From Mesorhizobium huakuii (lineage in GTDB: Bacteria; Pseudomonadota; Alphaproteobacteria; Rhizobiales; Rhizobiaceae), in NCBI RefSeq assembly GCF_014189455.1, contig NZ_CP050296.1:4460001-4524000 (forward strand): a stretch of DNA of 64,000 bases, in the 5' to 3' direction. The position numbers and the translations under genes were made by a program. The notes under the pieces were generated by a model. The model was not told where the DNA came from. It ran no database searches and saw nothing but the letters and a program-made list of their open reading frames with translations. Positions 8,354 through 16,480 of the stretch are shown here, one piece after another (the stretch's first letter is position 1; every line of letters starts with the position of its first letter).

Positions 8354-9526
8354 TTACCTTTCATCCTTCTGAGCCGTCTTCTTGACATCGGGAACGCCGG
8401 CAAGCAGCCGGAATTCCTTCAGCCCCGACGGGGCGAGATCTTCCATCAGTTCAACGAAATCCATGTGCACCATGCGGCGCACGCGCCGCGCCAGATGCGG
8501 GATCGGGCTCGACGGTTCGGTGCGGTCATAGAAGGCGACGACCAGGTCGAGGCACTTCACCACGTCGTCGCGCGAGGAGATCCGGTCGGGAAGCCCGGTG
8601 CTGGTCTCCGTGTAGCTTGCCGCACTTGCCATAGTATCGGCTCCATGACCGTTTCGAGCAGACGTTGCCGGTTCTGCCGGGGTGGGCGTCTTGGCCGCGC
8701 CATTCGCCACGGCGCCGGCTGCCGCGTTCCGTTCGAGGGTCGTCAGCAAACGCTGCAGAAACCGTTTTAATTCCGGAACAGGAGCGCCACCGCCCTCGAG
8801 GCGAGCGTTGAGGGCGGTTTCGACCGCATCAAGGGCCGCGATCGCTGCCCGGGCGTCGGCGACGAGCGCGACCATCTCCGCACCGGCCTGATCCGCCTGC
8901 GCCGCGCATCCGGCACGCACCCGGTTCAGCAATTGTCCGTGCGCACTGACCAGCGCGGCCTTTTCCGCCGTGTTCAAGCCAGAGGCGGCTTCCTGGAGCA
9001 TGACACGGTCGTCGAGCGCGCTCTGTTCCAGGTCGCGTCCGCTGATCGGCCCGATCGAGCGTGGCGTAAAGAAGATCATCTGCCGCAGGTTCGCCAACAA
9101 CCCGTCCTGACCATTCTGCAGGTCGAGCAGCGCGTTGATGCGGCGCAAGGCGGCATCGCGCGGCGCAGCGTTGGGCCGCAGGGCCGGATGCATGGTTTCC
9201 CAATGCTGGTCGAAGGTTAGCGCAATGAGGGTCAGACCCTGCGCGAGCCCGGCTAGCCCTTCCTCATTGGCCAGCGCGCGCGTGACGATGACGAGCAGGC
9301 GCAGGTCGCGGCCATGCGCGCGCAATTCCGCCGCCTTTGCCAGTACGGCGGACCAGTCGACCGGAATGGTGCTTTGCGACGTGGGCTTGTTGTTGCCGTC
9401 GTGGACGACCTTGATCTCCGGCTCCGTCAGGCGCTCCAGCTCATGAAAAGCCGGGTCGTTGCGCAAATCCTCCCCTGACGGATTTCCACCGTCGAGCGGA
9501 CTAAGCCAGAGTGCGACATCAAGCAC
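8354..9526 (-). CDS. tssA: TssA (ImpA) T6SS assembly cap protein
   Basis: 390 aa. The N-terminal ImpA domain is visible in NPSGEDLRNDPAFHELERL, a DWSAVLAKAAELRAHGRDLRL block and the HWETMHPALRP motif. The middle is alanine-rich and less conserved. The C-terminus has ISSRDDVVKCLDLVVAFYDR and SSPIPHLARRVRRMV, matching the short-form TssA C-terminal region. In the family TssA primes baseplate formation and caps the growing sheath. It is the first gene of the leftward T6SS operon, so the operon promoter should lie in 9527-9858. Confidence 0.92.
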   Translation of the reverse strand: MLDVALWLSPLDGGNPSGEDLRNDPAFHELERLTEPEIKVVHDGNNKPTSQSTIPVDWSAVLAKAAELRAHGRDLRLLVIVTRALANEEGLAGLAQGLTLIALTFDQHWETMHPALRPNAAPRDAALRRINALLDLQNGQDGLLANLRQMIFFTPRSIGPISGRDLEQSALDDRVMLQEAASGLNTAEKAALVSAHGQLLNRVRAGCAAQADQAGAEMVALVADARAAIAALDAVETALNARLEGGGAPVPELKRFLQRLLTTLERNAAAGAVANGAAKTPTPAEPATSARNGHGADTMASAASYTETSTGLPDRISSRDDVVKCLDLVVAFYDRTEPSSPIPHLARRVRRMVHMDFVELMEDLAPSGLKEFRLLAGVPDVKKTAQKDER

Positions 9527-9858
9527 ACAAACCCCCAGCGACCGGCCTCAAACCGTAAGTGACGCGACGTTATCACACGGTTGCACTTTACCACAATTCA
9601 ACGACTGCTCAAAAATTAACAGAAGCTAAATGCGATCGCTCTCGAGGGCCGAAATCCGTGGTATGATTGCCAAAGCTGCATGCGAACCGCATTGCGGAGA
9701 GGCATTCAATTTCGTGGCTGTTTCCAGCCTGTAATGCGGGACTTTCCACAAATGGAAAGGAGCCGGCTAAACCGGGCATCCCGACATCGGTCCATCACGC
9801 GCTTTGTCAAGTGACGCCTTATGTGGCACGTTATCGGCAGATCGCAGGAGCACGTTCG
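9527..9858. promoter_or_regulatory. Divergent tssA/tssH intergenic region
   Basis: These 332 bases separate leftward tssA from rightward tssH and must hold the promoters for both unless tssH is read from elsewhere. The stretch 9550-9665 is clearly richer in A and T than its surroundings, as expected for promoter DNA. I see no convincing sigma-70 pair. A GG-N10-GC arrangement at 9825-9838 resembles a sigma-54 site but lies too close to the tssH start. No coding sequence is supported here. Confidence 0.5.
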
Positions 9859-12703
9859 ATGGAACAGCGCCGGTCATCGCAGACTTTCAAGCGCAAGGAA
9901 CTGGTCGGCAAGCTCAATCCTGTGGGTGTCCGCGCCTTCAAGGCTGCTGCCGACACCGCCAAACTGCGCGGCAATCCCTATGTCGAACTGGTCCATTTCA
10001 TCGAGCAACTGGTGCTGTCCGACCGCTCGGATGTGCAGATGATCATCGCCGATGCTGGCGTGGATGCGAGCCGGCTCACGGCCGACATGACCCGCGCCGT
10101 CGACAAATTGCCTTATGGCGCGACATCGATCGAGGAATTCTCCGACCATATCTTCCATGCCATCCAGGAAGCCTGGAACCTGGCGACGCTCGAGTTCGGC
10201 GTCGAGGAAGTCCGCAGCGCGCATATTCTGCTTGCTTGCCTGAAGACGCCGGTGCTGGAAGGCCTGTTGTCGAAGATCAGCGGCGAGTTTGACAAGATCG
10301 ACGCCGACGCCGTCATCTCGCGGTTCGCCGATGTCACGGAAGGCTCGCTCGAAGCCGGCGCCGCTCCGGCGACGCCCGCCACAGAAACGCCGATGAAACG
10401 AGGGCCGGGCGGGGATTCGGCGCTGGCCAAATACGCCACCGACCTGACCCAGCGCGCCCGCGACGGCAAGATCGACCCCGTCGTCGGCCGTGATCCGGAG
10501 ATCCGGCAGATCGTCGATATCCTGATGCGACGCCGGCAAAACAACCCGATCCTGACCGGTGAGGCCGGGGTCGGCAAGACCGCGGTCGTCGAGGGCTTTG
10601 CCTTGCGTATCGCCCAAGGCGACGTGCCGCCGACGCTGCAAGGCGTCAGCGTGCGCATGCTCGATGTCGGATTGATGCAGGCGGGCGCCAGCGTGAAGGG
10701 CGAATTCGAAAAACGGCTGAAGGCCGTCATCGATGAGGTCCAATCGTCCGAAACGCCGGTCATTCTGTTCATCGACGAAGCCCATACGCTGATCGGCGCC
10801 GGCGGCGCGGCAGGCACCGGCGACGCGGCCAATCTCTTGAAACCGGCGCTGGCGCGGGGCGAACTTCGCACCATCGCGGCAACGACCTGGGCCGAATACA
10901 AGCAGCACATCGAGAAGGACCCGGCGCTGACCCGCCGTTTCCAGGTGGTCAAGATCGACGAGCCGTCAGAGGCGGTGGCCGTCCTCATGTTACGCGGCGT
11001 GGCCGGGGTGCTGGAGAAGCATCACGAGGTGCAGATACTGGATGAGGCGATCGAGGCGGCGGTCGGCCTGTCGCATCGCTACATCCCGGCACGGCAACTG
11101 CCTGACAAGGCAGTGAGCCTCCTCGACACCGCTTGCGCGCGTGTCGCCATATCGCAGCACGCCACGCCGGCCGAGGTCGAGGACATCCTGCGCCGCCGCC
11201 AGGCGCTGGAGGTCGAGCGCGGCATCATCGGTCGCGAGGCGGCGATCGGCATCGAGGTGACTGACCGGCAGGCCCGTGTCGAGACCGGGCTTGCCGAAAG
11301 CGAGGTCACCCTGGCCGCCGCGCAGCAGCGTTGGGATCGTGAAAAGGCGCTCGTCGCCGAGATCCTCGAATTGCGCGCCCGGCTGCGCGGCGAGGGCGTG
11401 CCGCTCGATGCGGCGGCGACCGCCGAGGCCGATACCGAAACGGCAGCGGCGGACGCGGAAAAGACCAAGGTGCCCCAAACTGAGCCGTCCAAGACCGAGC
11501 CACCCAAGACTGAGCCGCCCAAGACTGAAACGGCGAAGGCGGAAACGGCGAAGACCAAGGCGGCCAAAGCCAAGGCCGGGGCGCCGGCGGCTGCCGATCC
11601 TGCGCCGTCAGATCCGGCGGCCGACCTTGCCCGGTTGCGCGAACTGATGGCCGAGCTGGCCGAGGCGCAAGGCGAAACACCGCTCATCCTGCCGTCCGTC
11701 GACCGCAATGCCGTGGCGGCCGTGGTTCAGGACTGGACCGGCATCCCGACGGGACGGATGCTGTCCAGCCAGACCGAAAAAGGCGCTCAAGCTCGCCACC
11801 ACGCTTTCGGAGCGGGTCGTCGGCCAGGATCACGCCATGGAGATGATCGCCAAACGCGTGCAGACCAGCCGCGCCGGCCTCGGCGCGCCGGAAAAGCCGG
11901 TTGGCGTGTTCCTGCTCTGTGGCCCCTCGGGCGTCGGCAAGACCGAAACCGCGCTGGCGCTGGCCGAAACGCTCTATGGCGGTGAGCAGAACCTGATCTC
12001 GATCAACATGTCCGAGTTCCAGGAGGCACACACCGTCTCGACGCTGAAGGGCGCACCGCCCGGCTATGTCGGCTACGGCAAGGGCGGCATCCTGACCGAG
12101 GCCGTGCGCAGAAAACCCTATTCGGTCATCCTGCTCGACGAGGTCGAGAAGGCGCATCCCGACGTGCACGAAATCTTCTTCCAGGTCTTCGACAAAGGCA
12201 TGATGGACGACAGCGAGGGCCGCCGGATCGATTTCAAGAACACGCTGATCCTGCTCACCTCGAATGTCGGCTCCGAGGTCATCATGGACCGCACCAAAAA
12301 TGGTACGCTGCGGGCCGGGCTCGACGATCTCGACACCGCCTTGCGCGCCCCGCTGCTGAAAGTCTTCCCTGCGGCCTTCCTCGGCCGGGTGGTGACCATT
12401 CCTTATTACCCGCTCTCGGATTCCATGATCGAGGCCATCACCCGTCACCAGTTCGCCAAGATCGCGCGCCGGCTGCGGGCGACCAACGATGCGGAACTGG
12501 TGATCGGCGACGGTGTCATGGATCTGGTCAAGGCCCGCTGCACCGAGATCGAATCCGGCGGACGCATGATCGATGCCATCCTGACCAACACGCTCTTGCC
12601 GGAATTGAGCCGCGGCGTGCTCAACCGGTCGCTTGCGGGCGAAAAGATGACAAAGGTCACCGTTGGCGCCTCCAAGGAAGGTTTCACCTATTCCTTCGAG
12701 TAG
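9859..12703 (+). pseudogene. tssH: TssH/ClpV T6SS AAA+ ATPase, apparent one-base frameshift
   Basis: About 947 aa if the frame is repaired. The start ATG follows GGAG. An N-terminal Clp-N domain is followed by a first AAA+ module with Walker A GEAGVGKT (residues ~234-241) and a FIDEAH Walker B, a middle-domain region with an unusual Lys/Thr/Glu/Pro-rich insert, and a second AAA+ module with GPSGVGKT (~residue 688). The frame is lost at the A5 run 11777-11781, about codon 640: upstream reads WTGIPTGRMLSSQTEK and downstream resumes as ALKLATTLSERVVGQDH. Removing one A restores the exact family spacing. ClpV disassembles the contracted sheath, so a true break would impair recycling. It may instead be a base-calling error. 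Confidence 0.85.
11476..11580 (+). repeat. Seven imperfect 15-bp tandem units inside tssH
   Basis: Units of 15 bases (pattern AAGACTGAGCCGCCC with drift) repeat seven times in frame, encoding QTEPS, KTEPP, KTEPP, KTETA, KAETA, KTKAA and KAKAG. They lie between the middle domain and the second ATPase module. Standard ClpV proteins have no such lysine-rich linker at this point, as far as I know. Decay runs from near-identical units in the middle to diverged units at the ends. Confidence 0.8.
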
Positions 12704-12845
12704 GTTCAGGTGAATGGGGATGAAGCATGCTTCGGTGCTGCGGCTCCCTTGTCAGAGGCGAGGCAAGGTCACCGCGGCACGGAGGAGATGACGGACAGAT
12801 CGGCGGCATGTCGGAGAAATACCCGGACGGCGCATCATCCTGCCG

Positions 12846-13661
12846 TCACGCCGGCTTGTCATCCGGGTGGCCAAGTTCGCAGAACCAGCCGCCGAGATAT
12901 TTTACCGACGGCCGTTTCGGATCGGGAATGGGGGTCTTGGCTTCGACCGCGGCGCGGAACGGTTCGGCGCTGTCCTGTGGGACGAAACCCAGATGGTTGG
13001 CGCCGCTGTTGTCGACCATCTTCAGCTTGTTGTCGGATATGCCGAAGGAGATCGTGTGGCCGACGCGCGGCGCGGTCAGCGCTGCCTCGACCAGGCGCAC
13101 GCAATCGGCGAAGGAGAGGTAGGACCACAGCATGCGGCGGTCCGCCGGTTCGGGGAAAGACGAGAAGATGCGCAGGCACACCGTCTCGATGCCGAACTTG
13201 TCCCAGTAGAGCCGGCTGAGGCTCTCGACGAAATTCTTCGACACGCCGTAGAGGCTGTCGGGCCGCACTGGCGCGTCGACGCCGATATGCGCCTCGACCT
13301 CGTGATAGCCGATGGCATGCACCGAGGAGGCGTAGATCACGCGCTTCACGCCGTGTTTCCGGGCGCCTTCATAGATATGGTAGGAGCCGCGGATGCTGGA
13401 ATCGAGGATCATCTGCCACTCGCATTCGAGCGGTGCGCCGCCGAAATGCACGATGGCGTCGCAATCCTTGGTCGCAGCGATCGTGGCTTCCATGTCGGCG
13501 AGGTCGAAGACAGCTTCCTCCTCGTGCGGCGCGAGATCGCCGAACGGTTCACGCCCCGCCAGCCGGATCGTCTTCGCCAGCGGCACCAGCCCCTTGCGCA
13601 GTTCCGAGCCGAGGCGGCCTGCAGCACCGGTGATCAGGATACGGTCATAATGCGGCATCAT
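12846..13661 (-). CDS. NAD-dependent epimerase/dehydratase, uronate dehydrogenase-like
   Basis: 271 aa extended SDR. The nucleotide motif is ITGAAGRLGSELR near the N-terminus, and the active-site YGVSK follows about 150 residues in, with an upstream ASSVHAIGYH segment. The layout (ITGAAGxLG, VHFGG, YASSVHAIGYH, RPDSLYGVSKNFVE) resembles Agrobacterium uronate dehydrogenase (Udh), which oxidises galacturonate or glucuronate to the aldarolactone. Its place directly after an aminotransferase in a hydantoinase-type operon is odd for a uronate enzyme, so the substrate may be another polyhydroxy or keto compound. The start abuts the aminotransferase stop. Confidence 0.75.
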   Translation of the reverse strand: MMPHYDRILITGAAGRLGSELRKGLVPLAKTIRLAGREPFGDLAPHEEEAVFDLADMEATIAATKDCDAIVHFGGAPLECEWQMILDSSIRGSYHIYEGARKHGVKRVIYASSVHAIGYHEVEAHIGVDAPVRPDSLYGVSKNFVESLSRLYWDKFGIETVCLRIFSSFPEPADRRMLWSYLSFADCVRLVEAALTAPRVGHTISFGISDNKLKMVDNSGANHLGFVPQDSAEPFRAAVEAKTPIPDPKRPSVKYLGGWFCELGHPDDKPA

Positions 13662-14864
13662 CTACTCCACTTGCGCGACGGCGGCGTTGATCCGCGCGAT
13701 CGCCTCGGTCAGCACCTCTTCGCTGGTCGCGGTCGAGATACGAAAATAGGGCGAAAGTCCATAGGCGGCACCCGGCACCGACGCCACGCGGCCTTCGGTG
13801 AGAAGATAGTTTGCCACCGCCGCATCGTTGTCCAGCACGACACCCCCGGGCGTCTTGCGGCCGATCAGGCTGGCGCAGCCGATATAGGCGTAGAAGGCGC
13901 CGTCCGGCGGTGACAGCGTCAGGCCGTTGATCTTCCTGATCCCATCGACGACAAGATCACGGCGCGCCTCGAAGGCTTGCCGGAAGCGCGCCACCTCGTC
14001 CTGCGGGCCGTTGAGCGCGGCCACCGTCGCTGCCTGCGCGATCGAGCAGACGGAGGTGCAGGACTGGCTCTGGATCGTCGACATCGCCTTCACCAGCGGC
14101 GCCGGTCCGGCCGCGTAGCCGACACGCCAGCCGGTCATCGCATAGGACTTCGAGACGCCGTTGACGATCAGTGTGCGGTCCCTGAGTTCCGGGCAGGCCT
14201 TACCAAAGGAAACGAATTCGCGCCCGTCGAAGAGGATATGCTCGTAGATCTCATCGGAGAGGATGAGCACTTGCGGGTGCTTCGAGAGAACCGCGCCGAG
14301 CGCCTTGAGATCGGCCTCGGAGTAAACTGCGCCAGACGGGTTGCCCGGCATATTGAGGAAAAGCCACTTCGTCCTCGGCGTGATGGCCTTCTTCAGCACG
14401 TCTGGTGTCAAGCGGAAGCCCGATGTCTCCGGGCATTCGACGGTGACAGGCGTACCGCCGAGCAGCTTCACCATTTCCGGATAGGAGACGAAGTAGGGCG
14501 CCGGCAGGATCGCCTCGTCGCCGCTCTCCAGCGTTGCCATCAGCGCATTGAAGATGATCTGCTTGGCGCCGTTGGCCACCACGATGTCATCGGCCGTGTA
14601 ATCCAGCCCGTTCTCGCGGCGGAACTTGCCGGCGATGGCTTCGCGCACCTCGGCCGTGCCGGCAGCACCCGTGTAGAGCGTCTGTCCGGCCTTGGCAGCG
14701 ACATGGGCGGCATCGATGATGTGGCTGGGCGTCGGGAAATCCGGTTCGCCCAGGCCGAGATCGATCACGTCGACGCCCTTGGCGCGCAGGGCCTTGGCGG
14801 CCTGCGATGCCGCCATGGAAGCCGAAGGCTTCACCGCCGACAGGCGCGAGGCAATGTAGCTCAT
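13662..14864 (-). CDS. PLP-dependent aminotransferase, class I/II (AspC/AatA-like)
   Basis: 400 aa fold-type I aminotransferase. Visible marks are the LGLGEPDFPTP segment, TLYTGAAGTAEVREAI, the NMPGNPSGAVYS motif, ILSDEIYEHILFDG, and the PLP-lysine motif VNGVSKSYAMTGWRVGYAAG. It is most like the Rhizobiales aspartate/prephenate aminotransferase subgroup, but the substrate cannot be read from sequence. The start overlaps the HyuB stop by 4 bases and the stop abuts the next gene, so it is translated as part of the HyuAB unit. Within the operon it would transfer an amino group to or from the 2-oxo acid made or used by the TPP enzyme (inference). Confidence 0.85.
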   Translation of the reverse strand: MSYIASRLSAVKPSASMAASQAAKALRAKGVDVIDLGLGEPDFPTPSHIIDAAHVAAKAGQTLYTGAAGTAEVREAIAGKFRRENGLDYTADDIVVANGAKQIIFNALMATLESGDEAILPAPYFVSYPEMVKLLGGTPVTVECPETSGFRLTPDVLKKAITPRTKWLFLNMPGNPSGAVYSEADLKALGAVLSKHPQVLILSDEIYEHILFDGREFVSFGKACPELRDRTLIVNGVSKSYAMTGWRVGYAAGPAPLVKAMSTIQSQSCTSVCSIAQAATVAALNGPQDEVARFRQAFEARRDLVVDGIRKINGLTLSPPDGAFYAYIGCASLIGRKTPGGVVLDNDAAVANYLLTEGRVASVPGAAYGLSPYFRISTATSEEVLTEAIARINAAVAQVE

Positions 14865-16480
14865 TTGCCGTTCTCCGAAATGTATTGCTTGGAGCGGTCG
14901 TTCGCCCGCGCCTCGGTGCTGCGTTTGGCCGGATCGCCATAGCCGCCGCCGCCCGGCAATTCCAGGATCAGCCGCCGGCCGGCCGGAACGTGCTGCCAGC
15001 CCTTGGGCCGCATCTGCGTGCCGTCGTCCAGTCTGACCACGCCGGCCACTCCAGGCTCGCCGCCATTGCGTCCGTGGGCAGGGTGATTGACGCGGTCGAA
15101 CATCGCCGAGAAGTCGAACTCATGGCCCTCGATCGCCTCGATCTCGATCACCTGTCCGAGGCCGCCACGGAATTCGCCGTCGCCGCCGGAGTCCGGCCGC
15201 AGCTCCTTGCGCCAGATGACGATCGGCCCGGTGTGCTCCGTCGCCTCGATCGGCATCGTGTGGACGCCGGACGGGAAAGCCGTCGCCGACAGGCCATCGA
15301 GGCCAGGGCGCGCGCCCATGCCGCCGGAGTTGAACATCAGCACTTCGGCACGGCGGCCCTGGCCGCCCGTGACCGGCCGCACCGAGATGTGGATGTTCCA
15401 CAGCGCGCCGGCGCCTTCGGCGAGGATCTTGCCCGGCAAGGCCTGGGAGATCGCGCCCAGCACCAGGTCTGGGACCATGTGGCCGAAAATGTGCCTGAGC
15501 GCCACAGGTGCTGGCCGCACCGCGTTCAGGATGTTGACCGGCGACGTCACCGTGAAGAAGGCGAGCGAGGCGGCGTTGTTGGGAATGTCGGGCGCCACCA
15601 CGCATTTCAGCGCGTAGCAGGCATAGGCCTTGCTGTAGATGATCGGGCAATTGATGCCCCATCGGCTCATCGGGTCGGTGCCGGTGAAATCGACCTCGAC
15701 ATGGTCGTCGCGGACCGACACTTTTGCCGCCAGCTTGACCGGCGCGTCGTAGCCGTCGGTGACGAGTTCGTTCGACCAGCTGCCCTTCGGCAGCGCCTTG
15801 ATGCGTTCGAGCATGGCGTCTCGTGTGCGCGAGAAGATGAAGTCGCCGAGCCCGTCGAGCGAGGAGAGCCCGATCTCCTTCATCATGTCGACAAGACGGC
15901 GATGACCGACCTCGTTGCAGGCGGCGAGTGAATAGAAATCGCCGACCACCTGGTTCGGCTCGCGGACATTGGCGCGCAGGATGCGGACGAGGTCGAGGTT
16001 GACCTTGCCCTTCTCGGCGAACTTCATGATCGGGATCTGGATGCCTTCCTCGTAGACCGACTTGGCGTCGGCGCCGAAGCCGCGCCCGCCGACATCGACG
16101 ACATGCGCGGTGCAGGCGAAGAAGGCCACCAGCTCGCCGTTCAGGAAGGACGGCGACACCATGGTGATGTCGTGCAGATGGCCCGTGCCCAACCAAGGAT
16201 CGTTGGTGACATAGGTGTCACCCTCGAACATGGCCTCGCGCAGGATCTCGTTCATGAAATGCAGCACCGCCTCGGCCATGGTGTTGACGTGGCCGGGCGT
16301 GCCGGTCACCGCCTGCGCCAGCATCTGGCCCCGCGGATCGAACACGCCGGCCGACAGGTCGCCGGACTCGCGCACCGAGGTCGAGAAGGCGGTGCGCAGC
16401 AAGGTCAGCGCCTGCTCCTCGACCACCGAGATCAACCGGTTCCACATCACCTGCATGCGGATATCGCCGATGTCGCTCAT
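14861..16480 (-). CDS. hyuB: HyuB-type hydantoinase/oxoprolinase beta subunit
   Basis: 539 aa. The hydantoinase B family is recognised from RTAFSTSVRESGDLSAGVFD, followed by TGTPGHVNTMA, GDTYVTNDPWLGTGHLHD and the C-terminal ELPGGGGYGDP. HyuA/HyuB pairs perform ATP-dependent cleavage of cyclic amides (5-oxoproline, N-methylhydantoin, caprolactam) or carboxylation of ketones. The start ATG overlaps the HyuA stop by 4 bases; an apparent longer frame upstream is out of register with HyuA and unsupported. The stop overlaps the aminotransferase start in the same way. Confidence 0.9.
   Translation of the reverse strand: MSDIGDIRMQVMWNRLISVVEEQALTLLRTAFSTSVRESGDLSAGVFDPRGQMLAQAVTGTPGHVNTMAEAVLHFMNEILREAMFEGDTYVTNDPWLGTGHLHDITMVSPSFLNGELVAFFACTAHVVDVGGRGFGADAKSVYEEGIQIPIMKFAEKGKVNLDLVRILRANVREPNQVVGDFYSLAACNEVGHRRLVDMMKEIGLSSLDGLGDFIFSRTRDAMLERIKALPKGSWSNELVTDGYDAPVKLAAKVSVRDDHVEVDFTGTDPMSRWGINCPIIYSKAYACYALKCVVAPDIPNNAASLAFFTVTSPVNILNAVRPAPVALRHIFGHMVPDLVLGAISQALPGKILAEGAGALWNIHISVRPVTGGQGRRAEVLMFNSGGMGARPGLDGLSATAFPSGVHTMPIEATEHTGPIVIWRKELRPDSGGDGEFRGGLGQVIEIEAIEGHEFDFSAMFDRVNHPAHGRNGGEPGVAGVVRLDDGTQMRPKGWQHVPAGRRLILELPGGGGYGDPAKRSTEARANDRSKQYISENGK

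Noticed and set aside
9824..9838. Sigma-54-like GG-N10-GC element before tssH
   Set aside because: The -12 half is weak (CGGCA instead of TTGCA) and transcription would start only about 9 bases before the ATG, overlapping the ribosome site.
11476..11580. CRISPR-like repeats
   Set aside because: Units are contiguous, in frame and degenerate, with no spacers; they are coding low-complexity repeats.
11777..11781. Programmed frameshifting in tssH
   Set aside because: The needed shift is +1 at a short A5 run with no slow codon or stop at the site and no precedent in ClpV; a sequencing indel or mutation is simpler.
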